Assembly (NCBI GenBank): GCA_035627375.1
Contig: DASPLX010000037.1
Span: forward strand, 62,001 to 126,000
Origin: DASPLX01 sp035627375
GTDB taxonomy: Bacteria; Pseudomonadota; Gammaproteobacteria; Burkholderiales; Burkholderiaceae_D
DNA: 64,000 bases
Direction: 5' to 3'
Positions 7,451 to 14,816 of this stretch are shown here, in pieces (position 1 is the first letter of the stretch; each line of letters opens with the position of its first letter). The position numbers and the translations under genes are program-made. The notes under the pieces were generated by a model that made no database searches, was not told where the DNA came from, and saw nothing but the letters and a program-made list of their open reading frames with translations.

Positions 7451-8838
7451 GGCTCGCCCTTGACATAGCGCGCGGCTACGACGCCGCCAAGGTCGGCCGC
7501 CGTACTGAAGGCTGGAATGCCGGCAGCGGCAGCGCGAATCTGGAAATCCTGCCGGCGGTCGCGCGTGTGCGGAACCGTTGCCGTGAAGTCGTGCGCAACA
7601 ACGAGTACGCTGCCAAGGCAATCAACACGCTGACGGCCGCCCAGGTCGGCACGGGCGTTACGGCCAAGGCGCCGGACCAGCAGCTGTGGAACGACTGGTG
7701 CGAGTACTGCGACGCCGAGGGGCAGCTCGACTTCAACGGCAACCTCGAACTGTCGGCGCGCACGCGGCATGAGAGCGGCGCGGTCCTGATCAGGTTCCGC
7801 CAGCGTTACCCGGAAGATGGCCTGAAGGTGCCGCTGCAGATCCAGGTACTGGAGCCGGACCATCTCGACATCTACAAGACCGGGCCGCTCAACAATGGCA
7901 ATTTCGCGATTGGCGGCATCGAGTTCAACAAGATCGGGCAACGCGTCGCGTACTGGCTTTATCCGGTGCATCCCGGCGATGTCGCGACATTCCGCGTCAA
8001 CAGCCTCGAAAGCAAGCGCGTTCCGGCCAGCGAGGTCTTGCACTACTACCGCAAGCGCCGTCCCTCGCAAGTGCTCGGCATGCCGGAACTGGGCGTGTCG
8101 CTGCTGCGCCTGCGTAACCTGGCCGACTACGAGGAGGCGGAGCTCGTTCGCAAGAAGATCGAGGCCTGCTTCGTCGCGTTCGTGCGGACAGACAACGAGG
8201 TCAACCGCCTCGGCGACGCCAAGAAGGATGCGACCGGCCTTGGCGTCAACGAGAAAGTGTCGCCGGGGATGATCAAGTACCTGTCGAACACGGAAGGCGT
8301 CGATTTCGGCGCGCCGGCGTCGTCCGGAGGCTACGGTGAATACACATCGACACAGCTGCACGCGATCGCGGCCGGCGCCGGCGTCACGTACTCGCAGCTG
8401 ACAGGCGATCTGTCACAGGTCAACTACAGCAGCATGCGCGGCGGCCTGATCGAGTTCCGCACGATGATGGCGCAGGAGCAATGGCTCGCGATGGTGCCGA
8501 TGATGCTCAACCCGATCGCGCGGCGCTTCCAGGAAGCGGCGATCCTGGCCGGCGCGCAACGCGGACCGGTCAAGCCGTTCACCTGGACGATGCCGAAGCA
8601 GGAGTGGGTCGATCCGTTCAAGGACGTGATGGCCGTAAAGGAGTCCGTCCGCGGCGGCCTGCAAAGCCTCTCCGACGCGATCCGGGCGCGCGGCGATGAC
8701 CCCGAAGCCGTGTTCGAGGAAATGGCCAAGGAGCGCGAAAAGCTGCGCGAGCTTGGCCTCGTGATCGATACCGACGCGGCGATCAGCGAGCGCCTGATCA
8801 GCCCGGAAACAACCGCGAAGCTGATCCAAGCCGAGTAA
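7423..8838 (+). CDS. Phage portal protein, lambda gpB family, 5'-truncated
   Basis: The portal is the dodecameric ring through which DNA enters the capsid. Recognisable sequence starts at ARLALDIARGYDAAKVGRR and runs to the C-terminus through typical segments (RNNEYAAKAINTLTAAQVGTG, YSQLTGDLSQVNYSSMRGGL). Relatives have about 20 further residues before this point. The frame stays open upstream to 7204, but that part is antisense to the excisionase/integrase genes. The in-frame ATG at 7423 (MAGVRRFQ) is the nearest usable start. With it the protein has 471 residues, close to full length. The terminase and head-completion genes that should precede it are absent, so it heads the surviving late operon without its own upstream promoter. 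Confidence 0.85.
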   Translation: MAGVRRFQARLALDIARGYDAAKVGRRTEGWNAGSGSANLEILPAVARVRNRCREVVRNNEYAAKAINTLTAAQVGTGVTAKAPDQQLWNDWCEYCDAEGQLDFNGNLELSARTRHESGAVLIRFRQRYPEDGLKVPLQIQVLEPDHLDIYKTGPLNNGNFAIGGIEFNKIGQRVAYWLYPVHPGDVATFRVNSLESKRVPASEVLHYYRKRRPSQVLGMPELGVSLLRLRNLADYEEAELVRKKIEACFVAFVRTDNEVNRLGDAKKDATGLGVNEKVSPGMIKYLSNTEGVDFGAPASSGGYGEYTSTQLHAIAAGAGVTYSQLTGDLSQVNYSSMRGGLIEFRTMMAQEQWLAMVPMMLNPIARRFQEAAILAGAQRGPVKPFTWTMPKQEWVDPFKDVMAVKESVRGGLQSLSDAIRARGDDPEAVFEEMAKEREKLRELGLVIDTDAAISERLISPETTAKLIQAE

Positions 8839-8860
8839 CGCCGGATCCATCCGATAACCC

Positions 8861-8895
8861 GCCCGCCTGGTGCAGACCGGCGGGCATTTTCTTTT
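8861..8895 (+). terminator. Hairpin with T-rich tail between portal and protease-capsid genes
   Basis: A perfect 7-bp stem (8861-8867 with 8879-8885) and an 11-base loop are followed by ATTTTCTTTT. It looks like an intrinsic terminator inside the late operon, so read-through or antitermination would be needed to express the genes beyond. Confidence 0.6.
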
Positions 8896-8907
8896 GTAGA
8901 GGACGAC

Positions 8908-10905
8908 ATGAAGCCGAACGACGCTCCGACCGAAGTGCTGCAGATTCCGATGATGACGCGCCTGGCTCCAGTGACCACAGTCGACGCCGAGTCGCGCACG
9001 GTCGAGCTGGTATGGACGACCGGCGCCGGCGTGATGCGTTACGACTGGTACAACGACCGGTACTACCTCGAGGAACTCAGCCTCGACCCGAAGCACGTCC
9101 GCATGGGACGCCTGCAGTCCGGGCGCGCGCCGCTGCTCAATACGCATTGGCGCTATGACCTAGCTGCCGTGATGGGCGTCGTCCGCGCAGCTTCACTCGA
9201 ACAGGAGCAGGGGGTCGCAACCGTTGAGTTCTCCAAGCGCGAGGATGTCGAGCCGTTTTACCAAGACGTTGTCGACAAGATTATCGGCAACGTGTCGGTC
9301 GGTTACTCGGTCTACGAATACGACCGCATCCCGCCGTCAATGGATGGGCAGCCGTGGGTCTATCGGGCGATTGACTGGGAGCCGACCGAGATCTCACTTG
9401 TGCCGATCGGTGCCGATGCCGATTGCGGCGTGCGCAGCGCCGATCAGGATCAACCCGGAAAGCCGCCTGCTGGCCGTATGGCGCCGTGCAAGTTCAACAC
9501 CCGCAGCAATGCTGTTTCTCAACCGCCGGCAGCCGCCGGTATTCAATCCAGAAAGGAAACCACCATGGAAGAAAACGTGACGGCGGCGCCGACCACAGCC
9601 GCAACTGACGCACAACTGGCCGCAGCGCGTGCGGAAGGCATTCGTCTCGAAGCCGAGCGCCAAGCCGGCATTCGCGAAGCCGTACGCCTCGGCGGTCTCG
9701 AGCCGGCATTCGCCGATCAGCTGATCGCCCGTAACGACGTAACCGCAGCAGAGGCCGGCATGGCTGTCCTGCGTGAGAAAGCCAAGCGCGACGAAGCGGT
9801 GCCCACACGCGCTGCGGCCAATATCGTCACCGTCAGCGACGAAACCGAAAATCGCCGTGCGTTCATTGCCGAAGCGATCGTTCATCGCCTGAAGCCGGTC
9901 GGCCAGATCAGCGATGGCGCTCGCCAGTTCCGCCATATGTCCTTGCTCCGCATGGCGGAAGAGTCGCTGGTGCTTGCCGGCGTCAACGTGCGCGGCCTGT
10001 CCGCTATCGAAATTGCTGGCCGCGCGATGCATACGACATCGGACTTTCCGGCCATTCTCGCGAACGTGCTCAACAAGCGCCTGCGCCAGGCCTACAACGA
10101 GTCTTCGCGCACCTATCAGCGCTGGGCACGTCGCGCGCCGAACGCGCCTGATTTCAGAAACATGCAGATCACGCAGCTCGGCGGCGCCCCGGACCTGCTT
10201 CCGCTCAACGAGGCAGGTGAGTTCAAATACGGCACCATCAAGGACGGGAAACAGACCTACAAGGTCACGACGCACGGCCGCATCGTTGCCGTCAGCCGTC
10301 AAACGATCGTCAACGACGACCTGCGCGCGCTGGATCGCCTAGTGTCCGCGTTCGGTTCTTCGGCGAGCCGTTTGGAAAACCGTCTTGTCTACAAGCAGCT
10401 GACCAGCAATCCGACCATGGACGACGGCGTCGTGCTGTTCCATACGGATCACAAGAATATCGCCAACGCTGCGGCGATTTCGGTCACGACGCTCGGCGAA
10501 GGCCGCAAGCTGATGCGTCAACAAAAGGGGCTGGCAGACGAGGAGCTGAACATCGTTCCGGCCTTTCTGATCGTTCCGTCGGCGCTCGAACAGGTCGCGT
10601 ACCAGTACACCAGCGCGAACTACGTGCCGGCAAAATCGGCCGACACGAACGAGTTCCGCGCCGGCGGTCGCACAGCGGTCGAACCGATTGTCGAGCCGGT
10701 GCTCGATGCGACCAGTGAAACGCAGTGGTACATGGCATCCGACAGCGCCGAAGTCGACACCGTCGAGTATTGCTGGCTGGACGGTGCCGAGGGCGTCTGG
10801 ATCGAAAGCGAGATCGGCTTCGATGTCGACGGCATGAAGGTGAAGGCGCGTCACGACTTTGCCACGACCGTTGTCGACCATCGCGGATTGTTCCGCAACG
10901 GTTAA
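8908..10905 (+). CDS. Prohead protease fused to major capsid protein
   Basis: A 665-residue fusion. Residues 1-180 resemble HK97-type prohead proteases, with likely catalytic H80 (LLNTH) and S130 (NVSVGY), ending in SLVPIGADADCGVRS, a hallmark of the family. A low-complexity linker follows. From about residue 220 there is an Ala/Glu-rich scaffold-like helix, and from about 310 a Mu gpT-like/HK97-fold capsid region (RRAPNAPDFRNMQ to the C-terminus). The protease normally frees the mature shell protein. An internal ATG at 9565 (residue 220) is preceded by AAAGGAA, so a separate scaffold-capsid product may also be made. SD AGAGGA precedes the main start. The fused order is known in some phages. 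Confidence 0.87.
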   Translation: MKPNDAPTEVLQIPMMTRLAPVTTVDAESRTVELVWTTGAGVMRYDWYNDRYYLEELSLDPKHVRMGRLQSGRAPLLNTHWRYDLAAVMGVVRAASLEQEQGVATVEFSKREDVEPFYQDVVDKIIGNVSVGYSVYEYDRIPPSMDGQPWVYRAIDWEPTEISLVPIGADADCGVRSADQDQPGKPPAGRMAPCKFNTRSNAVSQPPAAAGIQSRKETTMEENVTAAPTTAATDAQLAAARAEGIRLEAERQAGIREAVRLGGLEPAFADQLIARNDVTAAEAGMAVLREKAKRDEAVPTRAAANIVTVSDETENRRAFIAEAIVHRLKPVGQISDGARQFRHMSLLRMAEESLVLAGVNVRGLSAIEIAGRAMHTTSDFPAILANVLNKRLRQAYNESSRTYQRWARRAPNAPDFRNMQITQLGGAPDLLPLNEAGEFKYGTIKDGKQTYKVTTHGRIVAVSRQTIVNDDLRALDRLVSAFGSSASRLENRLVYKQLTSNPTMDDGVVLFHTDHKNIANAAAISVTTLGEGRKLMRQQKGLADEELNIVPAFLIVPSALEQVAYQYTSANYVPAKSADTNEFRAGGRTAVEPIVEPVLDATSETQWYMASDSAEVDTVEYCWLDGAEGVWIESEIGFDVDGMKVKARHDFATTVVDHRGLFRNG

Positions 10906-10989
10906 TCGCCGGCGCAGCTCGAATGCAAGCGTCGCCATGCGGCGCTGTCAGCTCATTCGCTTCTCATCTCTATTTGTGAAAGGTTTGAC

Positions 10990-11697
10990 ATGAAAAACTT
11001 CATCAAATCCGGCTGCACGGTTACGTTGACCGCGCCGTACGATGTCACCAGCGGCGACGGCTTCCAGGTCGGCGCCATCTTTGCGGTAGCCGCCTACACT
11101 GCTGCGTCCGGTGCCGATGTCGAAGGTTGCCGTGAAGGCGTCGTCACTTTGAAGAAAACTTCCGCCCAGGCCTGGACCCAAGGCCAAAAGATCTACTGGG
11201 ACAACTCGAACAAGCGCTGCGACTCTGACAGCACGGTCGGCATGCTGATCGGCACGGCGCACGTTGCTGCGGCGAATCCGTCCTCGACCGGCGAGGTCAT
11301 CCTCAACGGTGCAGCGCCGTCGACGGCGGAAGGCCCGCAAGCCGCGATCACCAGCCTGACGGACAACACCGGCGGCACTGCGAACGACACGCTGACGGCG
11401 CTGGGCGGTCTGACCACCCTGACCGACAACACCGGTCTGAGCGGCAGCCATGACGATACGCTCGCGGCCACTTCCGTGCCGGCCGATATCACCGGCGGCG
11501 ACTCGCCGACCGAGGCCGAACACAATGCGGCGCTGGCCGTGATGCGCGTCATGGCGCAGAACTCGAGCGACATTGCGCAGAAGGTGATCGAGGCCGTCGC
11601 CGATATCGAGGACTGCCGCAACAACTTTGCCGATGTTGCGGCAAAGCTCAATGCGATCCTGACCGCGCTGCGTAACGCCGGCATTATCGCCACCTAA
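10990..11697 (+). CDS. Capsid decoration/cement protein (DUF2190 family)
   Basis: A 235-residue protein. The first 110 residues match the DUF2190 pattern (KSGCTVTLTAPYDVTSGDGF, VGAIFAVAAYTA), short beta-rich proteins found directly after capsid genes that probably stabilise the shell as lambda gpD does. The C-terminal half is longer than in most family members and has a tandem-like segment (SLTDNTGGTANDT then TLTDNTGLSGSHDDT) followed by a helix. The place after the capsid gene supports the call. AAAGG upstream of ATG 10990 is a reasonable ribosome-binding site. Confidence 0.8.
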   Translation: MKNFIKSGCTVTLTAPYDVTSGDGFQVGAIFAVAAYTAASGADVEGCREGVVTLKKTSAQAWTQGQKIYWDNSNKRCDSDSTVGMLIGTAHVAAANPSSTGEVILNGAAPSTAEGPQAAITSLTDNTGGTANDTLTALGGLTTLTDNTGLSGSHDDTLAATSVPADITGGDSPTEAEHNAALAVMRVMAQNSSDIAQKVIEAVADIEDCRNNFADVAAKLNAILTALRNAGIIAT

Positions 11698-11701
11698 CCG
11701 G

Positions 11702-11725
11702 ACCGGGCGGGGTAACCCGCCCGGT
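11702..11725 (+). other. Intercistronic hairpin before the head-tail joining gene
   Basis: A perfect 10-bp inverted repeat (11702-11711 with 11716-11725) with a four-base loop and no T tract. It covers the alternative GTG start at 11724 and ends 7 bases before ATG 11733, so it could affect translation initiation or mRNA ends rather than terminate transcription. Confidence 0.55.
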
Positions 11726-11732
11726 GGCCTCG

Positions 11733-12059
11733 ATGACATTCGATTCCTCCGTCTTCTTTCAGGCGTTCAAGACCTCCGGCATGCTAGCCGAGGTGACGTA
11801 CCAGCCGCCAGCAGGCGCTGCGGTCATATTCATGGCCGGCTTCGTGCGCCCGGCAGAAATCGTCCTCGACGGCATGGTTCATACGACCGACTTCACGATC
11901 GAGTACCAGTCGAAAGACGTAACGCTACAGCGTGGCAATCAAGTATCCGTCAAGGAGCCGGGGGCCAGCGTGGCGGAGACGTACAGGGTTCGCGCCACGC
12001 CGGCCGCGAAGGGAGACGGATTCTTTACTGTGGCATCCCTTGAGAAAGTATCCCCATGA
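11733..12059 (+). CDS. Putative head-tail joining protein
   Basis: A 108-residue, beta-rich protein (MTFDSSVFFQAFKTSG, then AETYRVRATPAAKGDGFFTV). Its size, position between the decoration protein and the tail completion gene, and sequence style fit the lambda FII-like head-tail joining group; the family match is moderate. An upstream GTG at 11724 would add three residues, but it is buried in a hairpin, so I prefer ATG 11733. Its stop overlaps the next start (ATGA). Confidence 0.6.
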   Translation: MTFDSSVFFQAFKTSGMLAEVTYQPPAGAAVIFMAGFVRPAEIVLDGMVHTTDFTIEYQSKDVTLQRGNQVSVKEPGASVAETYRVRATPAAKGDGFFTVASLEKVSP

Positions 12060-12472
12060 CGACTCTGCGTGAAACGTTCGTTAAGCAGATTCTGGACTTG
12101 CAGACGCCTGCGCTGGTCGCGATCAACGCCAAGACCGAGCGCTCGCTGAAGGCTGCGATCAGCGCCGAGGATGGCGACACGCTCGTCGTGCATCGCGGCG
12201 CGGAAGAATTGCGCGATCAGGTCTTAGGCGCGACCGATTGTTTTGTCGAGATTCTGTTGAGCGTCGTGACGCATGACGATGCACCTGATGCGGCGGCTGA
12301 TGCGGTGATGGAAGTTGCGCATCCCATTGTCATGGCATACACGCACGGCGCCATCATCGATATCCAGCAGGGCAATACCGATGAACCGAAGTACACCAAC
12401 GGTCGCGCTTGCGTGGTGACGACGCACTATCTCATCCATTACCGGCGCAGTGAAAGCAGTCTGTCCGCGTAG
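12056..12472 (+). CDS. Putative tail completion/terminator protein
   Basis: A 138-residue protein translationally coupled to the previous gene through ATGA. I do not recognise a named family. Its length and place between head-tail joining and tail-tube genes are those of the Z/U-type proteins of lambda, which cap or complete the tail. The C-terminal half (MAYTHGAIIDIQQGNTDEPK, then TTHYLIHYRR) is beta-rich. Function is by position only. Confidence 0.5.
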   Translation: MTTLRETFVKQILDLQTPALVAINAKTERSLKAAISAEDGDTLVVHRGAEELRDQVLGATDCFVEILLSVVTHDDAPDAAADAVMEVAHPIVMAYTHGAIIDIQQGNTDEPKYTNGRACVVTTHYLIHYRRSESSLSA

Positions 12473-12486
12473 ATCTGCAGTTCCCC

Positions 12487-12513
12487 GAAGCGCCGCCGGC
12501 GCTTCTTTCTTTT
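12487..12513 (+). terminator. Hairpin with T-rich tail after the tail completion gene
   Basis: A perfect 8-bp stem (12487-12494 with 12498-12505) with a three-base loop, then TTTCTTTT. It is the second intrinsic-terminator-like element inside the late operon. Confidence 0.65.
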
Positions 12514-12539
12514 CAACCTTCTGTTTTATGGAGACGCCC

Positions 12540-12722
12540 ATGAGTGATACCCACGGCGCCGGCGGCAGCTATCTGATTACCGACGATGGCGTACGTCAGC
12601 TGGTTCATCGGACCAAGGAAAAGGCGGACGCCCACGAAGTTGAGGCGGCCAAGGAAGACGCGGTCAAGGCAGTTGCCAAGCCCGCAAATCAGGATCAACA
12701 ACCGGCAGCACCGAAGAAGTAA
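12540..12722 (+). CDS. Small charged phage protein, function unknown
   Basis: A 60-residue protein (MSDTHGAGGSYLITDDGVRQ), acidic and lysine-rich at the C-terminus and ending in PAAPKK. GGAGA eight bases upstream supports ATG 12540 over an in-frame ATG at 12528. Small ORFs of this sort often precede the tail-tube gene in related prophages. I assign no function. Confidence 0.6.
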   Translation: MSDTHGAGGSYLITDDGVRQLVHRTKEKADAHEVEAAKEDAVKAVAKPANQDQQPAAPKK

Positions 12723-12758
12723 TCGGTCCCTGACGCCCACTTCAAGGAGTAAGAAAAC

Positions 12759-13919
12759 ATGCCTCTTCGCACACGCAAACGCTCGATCCTGTCGAAGATC
12801 GAGGCCATTTATGGCACTGACCCGACGCCGACCGGTAGCGCCAACGCGATCCGGGTGATGAATCTTGACATCAATCCATTGAAGTCCGAGCTGGTGCCGC
12901 GAGAAAGCATCAAGCCGTACTTTGGCAACGACGAACAGGTCCTCGCGGCTTGCTATTGCGAGGTGTCCTTTGAGGTTGAGGTTGCCGGATCCGGGACCGC
13001 CGGCACTGCGCCTGCGGTCGGTCCGTTGCTGCGCGCCTGCGCGATGTCAGAAACGATCCTCGCCGCCGCGCATACCGGCACTGCGCAAGCCGGTGCGACT
13101 GCGACGATCACCTTGGCGAACACTGGATCGGCCGTCGACGATGCCTATGCAGGCATGACGATCCGGACGACAGGCGGCACTGGCAGCGGTCAATCGCGCT
13201 TGATCAAGTCCTACAACGGCACGACCAAGGTCGCGACGGTCTGGCTCGACTGGACCACGCCGCCCGACGCGACGACGACCTATTCGATCGACGCCCAGGT
13301 AATCTACCGTCGCATTACCGACTCGATCGAGTCGATCACGCACTACGTCAACTACGACGGCGTCTTGCACAAGCTCGTCGGCGCCCGTGGCAATGTAGTC
13401 ACGAGTTTGCCATACAAGCGGATTCCTACCTTCCGCTTCAACTTTACCGGCCTGTTCGTGGCGGTAGCCGATGCCGCATCGCCGAGCGTCACGCTCACGG
13501 CCTGGAAGAAGCCGCTGGCGGTCAACAACGTCAACACGACCGGCCTGATGGTGTCCGGCTACAGCAGCGCAGTCATGTCCGACTTTTCGTTCGATCTCGG
13601 TAACCAGGTCGTGTTCCGCTCGCTGCCGGGTGGCTCTGAAACCGTGCTGATCACCGACAGCAAGCCGTCCGGTTCGATCACGCAGGAAGCGACGCTAGTT
13701 GCGAACAAGGACTGGTGGACGGCGATCAAGAACGTGACGCTCGGTCACTTCTCGGTCACGCACGGCACGGCGGCCGGCAACAAGGTCAAGATCGACGCGC
13801 CGCAGATCCAGCTGACCGAGCCGGCCTACGAAGACATGGACGGCATCCAGATGCTGAAGACGAACTTGACGCTTCTGCCGACCTCCGGCAACGACGAACT
13901 CGTGATCGCGTTCCTGTAA
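12759..13919 (+). CDS. Major tail tube protein
   Basis: A 386-residue protein starting MPLRTRKRSILSKIEAIYGT, the typical beginning of siphophage tube proteins. It is beta-rich throughout. An insertion around residues 100-170 (GTAQAGATATITLANTGSAV) resembles an Ig-like or surface domain. The gene sits just before the G/GT pair and the tape measure, as the lambda V gene does, which supports the call. Hundreds of copies would stack to form the tail tube. A GGAG ribosome-binding site precedes the start. Confidence 0.8.
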   Translation: MPLRTRKRSILSKIEAIYGTDPTPTGSANAIRVMNLDINPLKSELVPRESIKPYFGNDEQVLAACYCEVSFEVEVAGSGTAGTAPAVGPLLRACAMSETILAAAHTGTAQAGATATITLANTGSAVDDAYAGMTIRTTGGTGSGQSRLIKSYNGTTKVATVWLDWTTPPDATTTYSIDAQVIYRRITDSIESITHYVNYDGVLHKLVGARGNVVTSLPYKRIPTFRFNFTGLFVAVADAASPSVTLTAWKKPLAVNNVNTTGLMVSGYSSAVMSDFSFDLGNQVVFRSLPGGSETVLITDSKPSGSITQEATLVANKDWWTAIKNVTLGHFSVTHGTAAGNKVKIDAPQIQLTEPAYEDMDGIQMLKTNLTLLPTSGNDELVIAFL

Positions 13920-14037
13920 CCGAAGCGTCACATACCCGGGCGCAAGCCCTCAACTTGCACCGACCCGGCTCGCCTCGCCCTTCGCGGGGCGGGCGGGCTG
14001 GGCACGGGCATTACCTCCCCGCGAAAGGAAGTACCAC

Positions 14038-14421
14038 ATGTTCATCATCCGCAAAACCGCTCCCGACGAAATCGAATGGCCGGTGTCGGTCGAAATGCCG
14101 GCGTCTGGCGGTAGCACGCGCAAGTACGAATTTATGGGTGTCTTCAAGCGCCTGAACGGCGACGAAAAGGATGCGCTCGACAAGGAAATCGAAGCGCAAG
14201 CGGAGAACGACGGCAGCGTCGACTGGCTTGAACAATACCTGACCCGCACTATGAAGGTCATGGTCGGCTGGAAGGATGTCGTCGACGAGAACAAGGAACC
14301 GCTCCCGTACACCCGCGAGACGTTGCGTGCGGCCGTGCGCGCGCCCAGTGGCGCGGCGTTCATTGCCGCCGTCAATCGTGCGATCGCCCAGCTGGAGCAC
14401 GGAGCAAAGGCAAAAAACTGA
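14038..14421 (+). CDS. Tail assembly chaperone G
   Basis: A 127-residue protein in the position of lambda gpG, between tail tube and tape measure. It has an N-terminal beta region (MFIIRKTAPDEIEWPV) and helical charged middle. It should bind the tape measure during tail assembly. The last codons GCA AAA AAC TGA contain the slippery heptamer that gives the longer GT product. SD AAAGGAAG lies upstream of ATG 14038. Confidence 0.82.
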   Translation: MFIIRKTAPDEIEWPVSVEMPASGGSTRKYEFMGVFKRLNGDEKDALDKEIEAQAENDGSVDWLEQYLTRTMKVMVGWKDVVDENKEPLPYTRETLRAAVRAPSGAAFIAAVNRAIAQLEHGAKAKN

Positions 14422-14798
14422 AGGAGGCCGCGCGTTTCTGGGCGCGCGGCGATCGCCACGAAGGACCAGAGATCGAGGAAGACCTCGCGCTATTTGGCGT
14501 CTCGGACGAGGAGGCGGACGCCTGGCTCGATGCCAATGGTGAGGACGAAGACGAAGAGCAGTTCGAAATCTGGCCGGAAAACTGGCCGACCGTGCAGGTC
14601 TTCCTCGCCATGAGCACGCAATGGCATCGCGTCGTCGGCATGGTCGGCGCGTTCTACGAGGGCTTGAGGTACGAATCGTTCCGCGAGATCCGTCTCGGGC
14701 TCGGCATTCGCATCAAGGATTGGCCCGAGATCTTCCGCGGTGTCCAGGTCATGGAAATGGCCGCCAAGGAAGTGCTCAACGACCGGAAAGAACGGTAA
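14038..14798 (+). CDS. GT fusion by programmed -1 frameshift (T part DUF1799-like)
   Basis: A slip at A AAA AAC (14412-14418) continues the G protein at CTG 14418 in the -1 frame, giving about 253 residues. The T part (KEAARFWARGDRHEGPE, later WLDANGEDEDEE and FEIWPENWPTVQVFLAM) resembles DUF1799 proteins, the usual T partner here. It has no start codon of its own before 14592, so frameshifting is the natural way to make it. In lambda the G:GT ratio controls tail assembly. The tape measure gene follows 18 bases later. Confidence 0.83.
14412..14450 (+). promoter_or_regulatory. -1 ribosomal frameshift signal (slippery site and stem-loop)
   Basis: The heptamer AAAAAAC at 14412-14418 is read A AAA AAC in the G frame and is followed at once by TGA. 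After an eight-base spacer, GCCGCGCG (14427-14434) pairs perfectly with CGCGCGGC (14443-14450) around an eight-base loop. Slippery site, spacer and stem all fit known -1 signals. Confidence 0.88.
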
Positions 14799-14816
14799 TC
14801 AACGGGGACCCGCAAC

